From assembly GCA_036733985.1 (NCBI GenBank), contig DAIMZM010000070.1:1-13169 (forward strand): a stretch of DNA of 13,169 nucleotides. Reading direction: 5' to 3'. Below, one piece after another: positions 1 to 5,913 of this stretch. The position numbers and the translations under genes are program-made. The notes below the pieces were generated by a model. The model worked only from the letters and a program-made list of their open reading frames with translations, ran no database searches and was not told the origin of the DNA. Each line of letters opens with the position of its first letter. The first letter of the stretch is position 1. Source of the stretch: DAIMZM01 sp036733985. Its GTDB lineage: Bacteria > Bacillota > Dehalobacteriia > UBA4068.

Positions 1-55
1 GAGCGCTTGACTCACATTCAAGAGGTCACTGGTTCGAAACCAGTTACGCCCACCA
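1..55 (+). tRNA. tRNA-Val (anticodon CAC), 3' part, 5' end outside window
   Basis: The 3' two thirds of a tRNA are visible. They comprise the end of the D arm (GAGC, 1-4), an anticodon stem CTTGA (6-10) paired with TCAAG (18-22), the 7-base loop CTCACAT with anticodon CAC at 13-15, a five-base variable loop, a T arm ACTGG-TTCGAAA-CCAGT, the acceptor strand TACGCCC, discriminator A and an encoded CCA (53-55). CAC reads the valine codon GTG. The acceptor 5' strand lies upstream of the window, so the acceptor stem cannot be checked. Confidence 0.93.
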
Positions 56-60
56 GAATA

Positions 61-99
61 AAGGCCAGCTACACCGTGTTGTAGTCGGCCTTTTCTTTT
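61..99 (+). terminator. Rho-independent terminator of the tRNA gene
   Basis: AAGGCC (61-66) pairs with GGCCTT (87-92). Inside it GCTACA pairs with TGTAGT (one G-T wobble), with a single A-C mismatch between the two helices. A T-rich tail, TTTTCTTTT, follows. It lies 5 nt after the CCA end of the tRNA, so it ends the tRNA transcript before maf. Confidence 0.85.
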
Positions 100-150
100 A
101 TCCGGGCCCTTGTTTGGCAGCCTTTTCCGGCGCAGGTTTTTCAAGGTTAT

Positions 151-156
151 GGAGGT
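151..156 (+). promoter_or_regulatory. Ribosome binding site that decides the maf start
   Basis: GGAGGT lies 4 nt before ATG 161. An in-frame ATG at 149 has only AAGG upstream, and a still earlier in-frame TTG at 110 has nothing convincing. The Shine-Dalgarno sequence itself overlaps the ATG at 149, so the 161 start is preferred. Confidence 0.7.
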
Positions 157-160
157 TACT

Positions 161-748
161 ATGGTTACTTTTCCAAAGCGGCAAATCGTTTTGGCTTCCG
201 CTTCCCCCCGGCGGCTGGCTTTATTGCGGCAATTGGGCCTGAAGCCCCTGGTCTGCCCGGCTGAGACAGCGGAATATGAAGATCCGGCAACTTGCGGCGG
301 GCCCTCGGGCTTGGTGACGGCTAACGCGGCGCAAAAGGCCGGGGCGGTAGCCCAGCTTTACCCCAATGCCTTGGTGATCGCCGCGGACACGGTGGTCGTC
401 TTTCAGGGGCGGCTGCTGGGCAAGCCTGTTGATGAGGCGGCGGCAGCGGAAATGCTGGGTTGTTTATCCGGCCGTATCCACCATGTCTATACCGGCATTT
501 GCCTGCTGGACGGCATGCTGGGCCGTCAGGCTGCCGGCGCGGCCCGGACGGATGTCTGGTTTCATACCCTTTCGGCAGCGGAAATCAGCCGCTATGTGGC
601 CGGAGGCTCGCCCCTGGACAAGGCCGGGGCTTATGGCATACAGGATGAAGGCGGCTGGTTTGTCCGGCAGATCGCGGGGGACTATACCACAGTGGTGGGC
701 CTGTCCTTCTCCCTGCTCTGGAATTTGCTGGCGGAATTGCAGGACTGA
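161..748 (+). CDS. maf: Maf-family nucleoside triphosphate pyrophosphatase (dTTP/UTP type likely)
   Basis: A 195-residue Maf protein of normal family length. Maf enzymes are cytosolic house-cleaning pyrophosphatases that hydrolyse non-canonical or excess NTPs to NMP and PPi; in Bacillus subtilis Maf is linked to septum inhibition. Visible motifs are the N-terminal SASPRR loop (13-18) after a hydrophobic strand, the catalytic ADTVV strand with D76, LGKP (86-89), the GRIHHVYTG segment (104-112) and DKAGAYGIQ (153-161). The YGIQ ending fits the YhdE-like dTTP/UTP subgroup better than the YceF-like m7GTP subgroup, but that is inference. The start at 161 is chosen for its GGAGGT site; longer starts at 149 or 110 are possible. 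No promoter is obvious between the tRNA terminator and the gene. It is convergent with metQ, and the two share a bidirectional terminator. Confidence 0.93.
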   Translation: MVTFPKRQIVLASASPRRLALLRQLGLKPLVCPAETAEYEDPATCGGPSGLVTANAAQKAGAVAQLYPNALVIAADTVVVFQGRLLGKPVDEAAAAEMLGCLSGRIHHVYTGICLLDGMLGRQAAGAARTDVWFHTLSAAEISRYVAGGSPLDKAGAYGIQDEGGWFVRQIAGDYTTVVGLSFSLLWNLLAELQD

Positions 749-767
749 AAGAGATAGCGGCATAAAT

Positions 768-797
768 AAAAGCGGCCCGGGATTCCGGGCCGCTTTT
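768..797. terminator. Bidirectional terminator between maf and metQ
   Basis: A perfect 13-bp inverted repeat, AAAAGCGGCCCGG (768-780) with CCGGGCCGCTTTT (785-797), loop GATT. A T-run follows the GC-rich stem on both strands. It sits between the stops of two convergent genes, 19 nt after maf and 16 nt after metQ, so it should terminate both transcripts. Confidence 0.92.
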
Positions 798-813
798 CGA
801 TCGGCTTTAGGGC

Positions 814-1662
814 TTAGAAGAGGGGGACCACGATGCCCCCATAGCTGTTGTTGATATAGTCGCGGATCTTATCGGTCTGCAAAGCAGCCACCAGCTTCTG
901 AATGGCCGGGTTGTTCTCGTTGCCTTCCTTGACGCAGATGATATTGGGATAGGTGGAAGCGCCCACGGAATTTTCGTCCTCCAGGGCCAGGGCGTCCTCA
1001 GAGGCTTTCAAACCGGCCTGCAGCGCATAATTGCCGTTGATCACGCCCAGATCCACGTCAGGCAGGGAGAGGGAGATCTGAGCCGCTTCCAGCTCCTTGA
1101 TCACCAGGTTCTTGGGGTTCTCGGCAATATCCAGCACCGTGGCGCTTAAGTCCGCCCCTTCCTTCAGGGTGATCAGGCCATTGGCTTCCAGCAGGAACAG
1201 GGCCCGGGCCTCATTGGTGCCGTCATTGGGCACAGCGATGGTGGCGCCGTCCGGCAGGGCGTCCAGGGCAGCGGTTTTGCCGGCGTAAATGCCCAGGGGC
1301 TCGTAATGGATATTGGCCACAGCCACCAGATGGGTGCCGTTATCCGCATTGAACTGCTCCATATAGGGGATATGCTGGAAATAGTTGGCGTCCAGGTCGC
1401 CGCTTTCCACAGCGGTATTGGGCTGCACATAATCGGTGAATTCGATCACTTCCAGGGTAATGCCTTCGCCGGCCAGATCCTCAACCACCTGGTTCAGGAT
1501 TTCCGCATGAGGGGTAATGCTGGCGCCGATTTTCAGAACCACCGGTTCAGCCGGGGTCTCGGCAGGGGTTTCGGCAGGCTGTTCCCCAGGGGCGGCGGCA
1601 CAGCCCGCTGCCAGGGCCAAGGTTAAAATCACTAAAACAGTTAAGGCTAAAAACTTTTTCAT
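814..1662 (-). CDS. metQ: MetQ, methionine-binding lipoprotein of the ABC importer
   Basis: A 282-residue NlpA/MetQ lipoprotein that captures methionine outside the membrane and delivers it to MetI/MetN. It starts with a lipoprotein signal peptide: MKK, a hydrophobic stretch, then lipobox LAAGC with the lipidated Cys at residue 21. A flexible linker rich in Pro, Ala, Glu and Thr follows (about 22-40, repeating ETPA). The binding domain starts at about residue 42 (LKIGASITPHAEIL). The family hallmark DYVQPN is at 77-82, followed by GDLDANYFQHIPY (88-100). The start has AAGGAG about 10 nt upstream. It is the last gene of metN-metI-metQ, 37 nt after metI, with no separate promoter seen, and it ends at the shared terminator. 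Methionine as the substrate is supported by the Met-type T-box upstream of metN. Maturation needs an Lgt enzyme; a divergent Lgt relative lies at 4217-4984. Confidence 0.95.
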   Translation of the reverse strand: MKKFLALTVLVILTLALAAGCAAAPGEQPAETPAETPAEPVVLKIGASITPHAEILNQVVEDLAGEGITLEVIEFTDYVQPNTAVESGDLDANYFQHIPYMEQFNADNGTHLVAVANIHYEPLGIYAGKTAALDALPDGATIAVPNDGTNEARALFLLEANGLITLKEGADLSATVLDIAENPKNLVIKELEAAQISLSLPDVDLGVINGNYALQAGLKASEDALALEDENSVGASTYPNIICVKEGNENNPAIQKLVAALQTDKIRDYINNSYGGIVVPLF

Positions 1663-1699
1663 GTTCTCTCTTCTCCTTCATTCATATAAAATTTGAATT

Positions 1700-2362
1700 T
1701 TAACGTGCCCTTCTGTCCGATTTCCGGGTGACAAAATTGCCGATCTCCTGGATAATCTGGACGATGATGATCAGAACCACGATCATCACCAGCATCACAT
1801 CGCTCTGCGAGCGGTAATACCCATAATTGATGGCGATGGTGCCCAGGCCGCCGCCGCCCACAAAGCCGGACATGGCGGAATAGCCCAGGATCACCGTGGT
1901 GGAAATGGCCGCCCCCAGCAGTAGGCTGGGCTTGGCTTCCGGCAGCAGGACTTTGGTGATCATTTGCATTGTCCCGGCGCCCATGGCTTGCGCAGCTTCC
2001 AGGACGCCCTGATCCACCTCCTTTAAAGCGCTTTCCACCACCCGCGCCACATAAGGGGCTGCGGCGATGACCAGCGGCACGATGGTGGCGGTGGAGCCGA
2101 TGGCCGTACCCACGATGAAGCGGGTCACCGGCACCACCCAGACCAGCAGGATCAGAAAGGGGATGGAGCGGAGTATATTCACCGCCCCGCCCACCAGCCG
2201 GTAAGCCGTGGGCAGGGGACGGATGCCGCCTTTATCGGTAATAACCAGGAACAGGCCGATGGGGATGCCTAAAACATAAGCCATCAAGGTGGCGCCCAGG
2301 GTCATATAAAGGGTTTCCAGAAAGCCGGTGAACATCATTTGCAGCATGGCTGTGCTGAACAT
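1700..2362 (-). CDS. metI: MetI, methionine ABC transporter permease
   Basis: A 220-residue integral membrane permease of the MetI (D-methionine/methionine) family, which forms the homodimeric channel coupled to MetN. Hydrophobic segments run through the protein, with a short positively charged tail (RKSDRRAR). The cytoplasmic EAA coupling loop is at 122-141 (EAAQAMGAGTMQMITKVLLP), the site that docks onto the ATPase. GYSAMSGFVGGGGLG near residue 170 is a typical MetI stretch. The start at 2362 is chosen because it has GGAGG 9 nt upstream (2372-2376) and sits just after the metN stop with one base between. A longer in-frame start at 2395 would overlap metN by 32 nt and adds a basic, non-conserved leader. 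It is translated between metN and metQ in one operon. Confidence 0.95.
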   Translation of the reverse strand: MFSTAMLQMMFTGFLETLYMTLGATLMAYVLGIPIGLFLVITDKGGIRPLPTAYRLVGGAVNILRSIPFLILLVWVVPVTRFIVGTAIGSTATIVPLVIAAAPYVARVVESALKEVDQGVLEAAQAMGAGTMQMITKVLLPEAKPSLLLGAAISTTVILGYSAMSGFVGGGGLGTIAINYGYYRSQSDVMLVMIVVLIIIVQIIQEIGNFVTRKSDRRAR

Positions 2363-2363
2363 G

Positions 2364-3380
2364 TTATTTCGCCTCCCTTTCCCATTGATAGGCAATGCCC
2401 TCGCTGTCCAGATAAGCCAGGATCGCCGGGGTCAGGGTCTGGTTTTCCGGCAGCTGCACCACGGTATGGCCATAGATTTTGTTATCCAGGTGTTTGCTGG
2501 CGCTGTAGATGATGGAAACCGGCGCGCCGGTGGCCAGGGCCATGCTGGCGATGATAGGCCGGTCCACATTGCCGTCATAGATCAGGCGCAGCAGGGGGCC
2601 GCCGCTGCCAAAGCTGTGGATGGTCTTTTCGCCGTCCGGGTAAAGAAGGCTTTTAGCCACAGCGGTTTGGGGATGGAGGAAGATCTCCGCCACCGGCCCG
2701 CTTTCCACGATGCGGCTCTGGGAGATGATGGCCACCCGGTCGCAGATCTGCTCCACCACCTTCATCTCATGGGTGATGACCACCACCGTGACGCCCAGCC
2801 GGGTGTTCAAATCCTTGATCAGGGCCAGGATGGAGCGGGTGGTGGTGGGATCCAGGGCGCTGGTGGCTTCGTCGCAGAGCAGCACCTGGGGATTGGCGGC
2901 CAGGGCCCGGGCAATGGCCACCCGCTGCTTTTGGCCGCCGGATAATTGGGAAGGGTAGGCCTTGGCTTTATCCGAAAGCTCCACGATTTCCAGCATTTCC
3001 CAAGCCCGCTGGCGGCAGGCTTCCTTTTTCCAGCCCGCGATCTCCAGGGGGAAGCAGATGTTTTCTAAAGCTGTCCGCTGCATCAGGAGATTGAAGCCCT
3101 GAAAAATCATGCCGATGGACTGACGGGCCCGGCGCAGTTCCGGCCCGGAGAGGGCGGTCATCTCCTGCCCGGCCACGCTGACCCGGCCTTCGGTGGGGGT
3201 TTCCAGCAGATTGATGCAGCGCACCAGGGTGCTTTTGCCAGCGCCAGATAAGCCGATCACGCCGAAGATTTCCCCCTGATTGATGGTCAGATCCACATCC
3301 TTCAGGGCCACCACCTGGTTTTCGCCGCTGCCGAAGATTTTGGAGAGGCCGCTGATTTGGATAATCGGTTGCGCGTCCAT
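2364..3380 (-). CDS. metN: MetN, methionine ABC transporter ATP-binding protein with NIL domain
   Basis: A 338-residue ATPase that powers methionine uptake with MetI and MetQ. The nucleotide-binding domain has Walker A GLSGAGKST (43-51), Q-loop Q94, signature LSGGQ (146-150), Walker B ending in D170-E171 and the switch H204. Residues from about 258 to the end form the C-terminal NIL domain, the regulatory domain that in E. coli MetN binds methionine and gives trans-inhibition. The start at 3380 has AAAGGAG 5 nt upstream. An upstream in-frame ATG at 3458 must be rejected, because that extension would be translated from the T-box antiterminator and terminator. It is first in the operon, directly behind the T-box leader, and its stop is one base from the metI start. 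Length and domain order are standard. Confidence 0.96.
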   Translation of the reverse strand: MDAQPIIQISGLSKIFGSGENQVVALKDVDLTINQGEIFGVIGLSGAGKSTLVRCINLLETPTEGRVSVAGQEMTALSGPELRRARQSIGMIFQGFNLLMQRTALENICFPLEIAGWKKEACRQRAWEMLEIVELSDKAKAYPSQLSGGQKQRVAIARALAANPQVLLCDEATSALDPTTTRSILALIKDLNTRLGVTVVVITHEMKVVEQICDRVAIISQSRIVESGPVAEIFLHPQTAVAKSLLYPDGEKTIHSFGSGGPLLRLIYDGNVDRPIIASMALATGAPVSIIYSASKHLDNKIYGHTVVQLPENQTLTPAILAYLDSEGIAYQWEREAK

Positions 3381-3404
3381 GATTGCTCCTTTACCTGTTA
3401 CTGC

Positions 3405-3712
3405 CATAAAAAAAGCCTTGAACCCATGGTTCAAGGACGACCAAAGCCGTGTTACCACCTTGATTCGCCAACGCTTCGCAGCGCCAGCCTCGTGAGGTAC
3501 GGATACGCCCAGGGGCGCTCGATACCCTAGCGCTGTTACGGGCGCTCCCGTCGCTGCCTATCCTAAGTTTCGGCGCGCGGCTCCCAGACCATCTTCATCC
3601 CGGCTTTCCGTACCCCTTTTCAGCTACCGGGGCTCTCTGACACATCAAGACAGGGACTACTCCTTCTGTTCACAGCCTTTGACAGTATGAAGTTTACGGC
3701 AATGCCGTATTG
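3405..3712 (-). ncRNA. T-box riboswitch leader, methionine specifier (ATG)
   Basis: This fills the intergenic stretch ahead of metN. Read on the - strand, Stem I opens with GGCT (3677-3674) paired to AGCC (3582-3579). A GTGAA/GG internal loop resembling the T-box kink-turn comes next, then CAGA (3668-3665) paired to TCTG (3588-3585). The specifier loop has AGGAGTA on the 5' side and GAAG-ATG-G on the 3' side and is closed by GTCCC/GGGAT. The specifier is ATG at 3592-3590, followed by a purine. A distal AGAGAG and a Stem II-like ACGGG-AGCG-CCCGT are present. The T-box sequence AAGGTGGTAACACGG is at 3461-3447. Its TGGT bulge is complementary to an ACCA tRNA end, as expected for tRNA-Met. The antiterminator is TCAAGG/CCTTGA, a 7-nt bulge, then ACGGC/GTCGT. 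A small hairpin TACGGC-ATT-GCCGTA (3709-3695) begins the transcript. Uncharged tRNA-Met should promote read-through into metNIQ. Confidence 0.93.
3408..3436 (-). terminator. Regulated terminator of the T-box leader
   Basis: On the - strand CCTTGAACC and GGTTCAAGG form a perfect 9-bp stem with loop ATG, followed by C and seven T (3414-3408). The CCTTGA that starts this stem is the same strand that pairs with TCAAGG in the antiterminator, so the two structures exclude each other. Confidence 0.93.
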
Positions 3713-3718
3713 GTGATA

Positions 3719-3747
3719 AGGTTACACCTATTTGGGGAATTTGTCAA
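3719..3747 (-). promoter_or_regulatory. Probable promoter of the T-box-metNIQ operon
   Basis: On the - strand a consensus -35 TTGACA (3747-3742) is followed after 17 nt by a weak -10 TAACCT (3724-3719, 3 of 6 matches). It would start transcription near 3712, just before the first leader hairpin. The position relative to Stem I supports it; the poor -10 is the weak point. Confidence 0.55.
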
Positions 3748-3829
3748 GGGCCGGAAAAAAATTCTTTGCCGATAGGGGCTAAAGCCCGGCCGGCAGCCCT
3801 TGCCGTTTATTAATGTTGGGCGGCGATTC

Positions 3830-3858
3830 TTGACAAAGTTTTGCGCTGATGTTATTCT
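3830..3858 (+). promoter_or_regulatory. Promoter of the DUF4190-lgt-eamA-MFS operon
   Basis: TTGACA (3830-3835), a 17-nt spacer and TATTCT (3853-3858). It is divergent from the met promoter, with about 82 nt between the two -35 boxes. The gap between them contains a short inverted repeat GGGCT-AA-AGCCC (about 3776-3787) and nothing else I recognise. Confidence 0.7.
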
Positions 3859-3892
3859 GGTAAAGGTAGGGAAGGTAAAATTGGAGGTTGAA

Positions 3893-4192
3893 ATGGCGAA
3901 TAATACTCCGGCGCAGAATAAAGCCGTGGCCGCGTTGATCTTGGGCATCCTCTCGCTGCTCCTGGTCTGGTTTGGCTACTCGGCTTTAGTGTCCATCGTC
4001 CTATCCATTATCGGGATTATCCTGGGGGTTAACGCCAGGAAAGAACTGCCCCCCGGCGAGGCTGGCATGGCCACGGCCGGCCTGGTCTGTTCCATCATCG
4101 CGCTGATCCTGTCCTGCATCTTCTTTGTGGCCTGCGTCTTATGCGTGGCCGGTATGGGTGCTGCCGGGGCCTTTGCCGGCATCTTTTCCTAG
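3893..4192 (+). CDS. Small DUF4190-type membrane protein
   Basis: A 99-residue protein with two or three hydrophobic segments (about 12-46 and 57-95) and a short polar N-terminus. The pattern of an N-terminal polar tail, AALILGILSLLL, a second helix ending in GVNARKELP and a final Gly/Ala-rich helix matches DUF4190 proteins, small membrane proteins of unknown function common in Gram-positive bacteria. ATG 3893 is chosen because GGAGG lies 5 nt upstream (3883-3887). The reading frame stays open back to 3800, but that extension would cross the promoter. It is first in a four-gene operon, 24 nt before the Lgt-family gene. No catalytic motif is visible and I assign no function. Confidence 0.78.
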   Translation: MANNTPAQNKAVAALILGILSLLLVWFGYSALVSIVLSIIGIILGVNARKELPPGEAGMATAGLVCSIIALILSCIFFVACVLCVAGMGAAGAFAGIFS

Positions 4193-4216
4193 ACAGGCCC
4201 CGGGCCGGGAGCGGTT

Positions 4217-4984
4217 ATGCACCCCTATCTGTTGATTGGCGGTTTAAAGCTGCCGGTCTATTGGCTGATGTCCCTGCTGGGCCTGGCCTTGGCAGCTTTT
4301 CTGCTGCGGCAACGGAACCGCTTCTATCAGCTGCCCGGGGATGATGTGCTGCATATCGGCATTCTGGCCATGGTGGGCGCGCTGATTGGCGCCAAGCTGT
4401 TGTATCTGCTGACGATTCTGCCTGAGCTGATTACTTACGCCGGCCTCTGGCTGGCTGAGCCAATGCTTTTGCTTTCCGGCGGCGCGGTGTTTTACGGCGG
4501 CCTCTATGGCGGGCTGACAGCTGCTTTGCTTTATTGCCGCAAGTACCGGGTGGATAAGGCCCGGGCTGTGGCTTTGTTTACCCCGGCTATCCCTTTGTTT
4601 CATGCCTGCGGCCGCCTGGGCTGTTTCTTCAGCGGCTGCTGTTGGGGCGTTCCTTGGGAAAGGGGCCTGGCCTATCAGGAAGCCCTGGCCGCGCCGAACG
4701 GCGTCCCTTTGCTGCCGGTGCAGCTGATTTCCGCCGCTTTGCTGCTGTTGCTGTTTGTCTTCCTGCTGCTGGCGGAAACCAGGCTTTCGCAGAAGCACTT
4801 GCTTTTGCCCCTCTACTTGGCGCTTTACAGCGTTGGCCGCTTTATCCTGGAATTTTTCCGTGGCGATACGCTGCGGGGAATTTTTTTGTTGTCTACCAGC
4901 CAGTGGATAGCCGCGGCTACCCTGTGCGGGCTGGTCGTTTGGTGGTTTTTCAGAAGGAGTAAGGGCGGGAATGGACACGAATAA
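4217..4984 (+). CDS. lgt: Divergent Lgt-family protein (prolipoprotein diacylglyceryl transferase-like)
   Basis: A 255-residue polytopic membrane protein of the Lgt family (PF01790). Canonical Lgt transfers diacylglycerol from phosphatidylglycerol to the lipobox Cys of prolipoproteins. Family marks are VFYGGLYGG (91-99), HACGRLGCFFSGCCWG (129-144) and YSVGRFILEFFRGD (204-217). Against E. coli and B. subtilis Lgt (IxHGGLIG; GRxGNF), the essential His is replaced by Tyr93 and the Asn by Cys136, while Arg133 and the C-terminal GRF-E-R motif are kept. A cluster of cysteines (C131, C136, C141, C142) is unusual. It therefore belongs to the variant GCF-x2-GCC branch, and its activity on lipoproteins is an inference. 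GGGAG lies 5 nt before the ATG. The 3' end overlaps the next gene by 14 nt, suggesting translational coupling with an EamA transporter. Confidence 0.82.
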   Translation: MHPYLLIGGLKLPVYWLMSLLGLALAAFLLRQRNRFYQLPGDDVLHIGILAMVGALIGAKLLYLLTILPELITYAGLWLAEPMLLLSGGAVFYGGLYGGLTAALLYCRKYRVDKARAVALFTPAIPLFHACGRLGCFFSGCCWGVPWERGLAYQEALAAPNGVPLLPVQLISAALLLLLFVFLLLAETRLSQKHLLLPLYLALYSVGRFILEFFRGDTLRGIFLLSTSQWIAAATLCGLVVWWFFRRSKGGNGHE

Positions 4985-5912
4985 ATCCGTCAGCCAAGGC
5001 TGCGAAGTCTTGAAAATGGCCGGCATCGCCATCATTTTTGGCACAGAGGCTGTGATCGTGCAGCTGGGATATGGCAACGGCTTTGATGTGCTGTCTTTGG
5101 CAGCCACCCGGTTTTTGATCGCCTCGGTCTTTTATCTCGGCCTGGCCCGGCTAAAGAAAAAACCGCTGCTAGTAGCCAGGGAGCTCTGGGGTGGCACCCT
5201 GGTGCTGAGCCTGCTCACCACAGGCTGTTCCTTCGCGATCTATACGGCGGTATCGCTGATACCGGCCTCTCTGGCCATCCTGTTCTTTTATGCCTATCCC
5301 TCCCTGACCGCTCTGGCCTCCCGGCTGCTGTTCCATGGGGAGCGGCTGACCCCCTCTACTGTCCTGGCCCTGCTCCTGTCCGCCGTGGGCCTGGTGCTGC
5401 TTTATTGGAGCTCCATGGCGGATATCAATCCCTGGGGCGTGGTGGTGGCGCTGACCGGCGCGGTGCTGCAGGCGCTGCGCTTGAACCTGGTGGACCGGGT
5501 GGTTTCCCGCACCGATATGATCACCTTTAACCTGGATTGCACCGTAGCTGTGGCGGTAATGTATAATTTGGCAATGCTATTTTGGGAAAAAGGGCGCTAT
5601 GGCTGGGTCTCGGTGACCGTTCCCGGCTGGCTGATCATCCTTTACCTGGCCCTGGCAGTCACCGTGGCCGGCATGTACGTGGTTTATCGGGGCATCCATA
5701 TTTTAGGGCCGGTGCCCTGCTCTTTGTTGCTGCTGCTGGAACCGCCCACCACGGCGGTGATGGCCTTGATCATCTTTAAAGATCTGCTGACCGGCTGGCA
5801 GCTGCTGGGCGGTGCGCTGATCCTAACGGCGGTGGCCCTGCCCCAGGTGGTGCAGGCCCGGGCCGGGCGATTAAGAAGACAATTACAAGCTGAAGTGGAA
5901 GAGGTAAAGTAA
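4971..5912 (+). CDS. EamA/DMT-family transporter
   Basis: A 313-residue hydrophobic protein with about ten membrane segments in two homologous halves, the usual EamA (drug/metabolite transporter) arrangement. The first half runs about 16-150 (IAIIFGTEAVIVQLGYG, then LAATRFLIASVFYLG). The second runs about 155-295 and ends with LLLLLEPPTTAVMALIIFKD, a typical EamA segment around the conserved Glu-Pro. The C-terminal tail is basic and cytoplasmic in style. The substrate cannot be inferred; family members export amino acids, metabolites or drugs. The start overlaps the end of the Lgt-family gene, with AAGGAG about 11 nt upstream. An internal ATG at 5019 is possible but lacks a clear ribosome site. 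The stop is one base before the MFS start, so the two transporters are tightly coupled. Confidence 0.88.
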   Translation: MDTNKSVSQGCEVLKMAGIAIIFGTEAVIVQLGYGNGFDVLSLAATRFLIASVFYLGLARLKKKPLLVARELWGGTLVLSLLTTGCSFAIYTAVSLIPASLAILFFYAYPSLTALASRLLFHGERLTPSTVLALLLSAVGLVLLYWSSMADINPWGVVVALTGAVLQALRLNLVDRVVSRTDMITFNLDCTVAVAVMYNLAMLFWEKGRYGWVSVTVPGWLIILYLALAVTVAGMYVVYRGIHILGPVPCSLLLLLEPPTTAVMALIIFKDLLTGWQLLGGALILTAVALPQVVQARAGRLRRQLQAEVEEVK

Positions 5913-5913
5913 A

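Noticed and set aside
3381..3458. Longer start for MetN at 3458
   Set aside because: The added codons come from the T-box antiterminator and terminator. ATG 3380 has AAAGGAG and matches the usual MetN N-terminus.
3405..3712. SAM (S-box) riboswitch upstream of metN
   Set aside because: The T-box sequence, tRNA specifier and antiterminator/terminator pair are explicit, and no S-box core was seen.
3800..3892. Longer start for the DUF4190 protein
   Set aside because: The extension crosses the TTGACA/TATTCT promoter and adds a non-conserved leader. ATG 3893 has GGAGG at good spacing.
4244..5107. 287-codon open frame on the - strand across the Lgt-family and EamA genes
   Set aside because: It is Gln-rich, low-complexity and lacks motifs. 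It spans a gene boundary of two convincing + strand genes.
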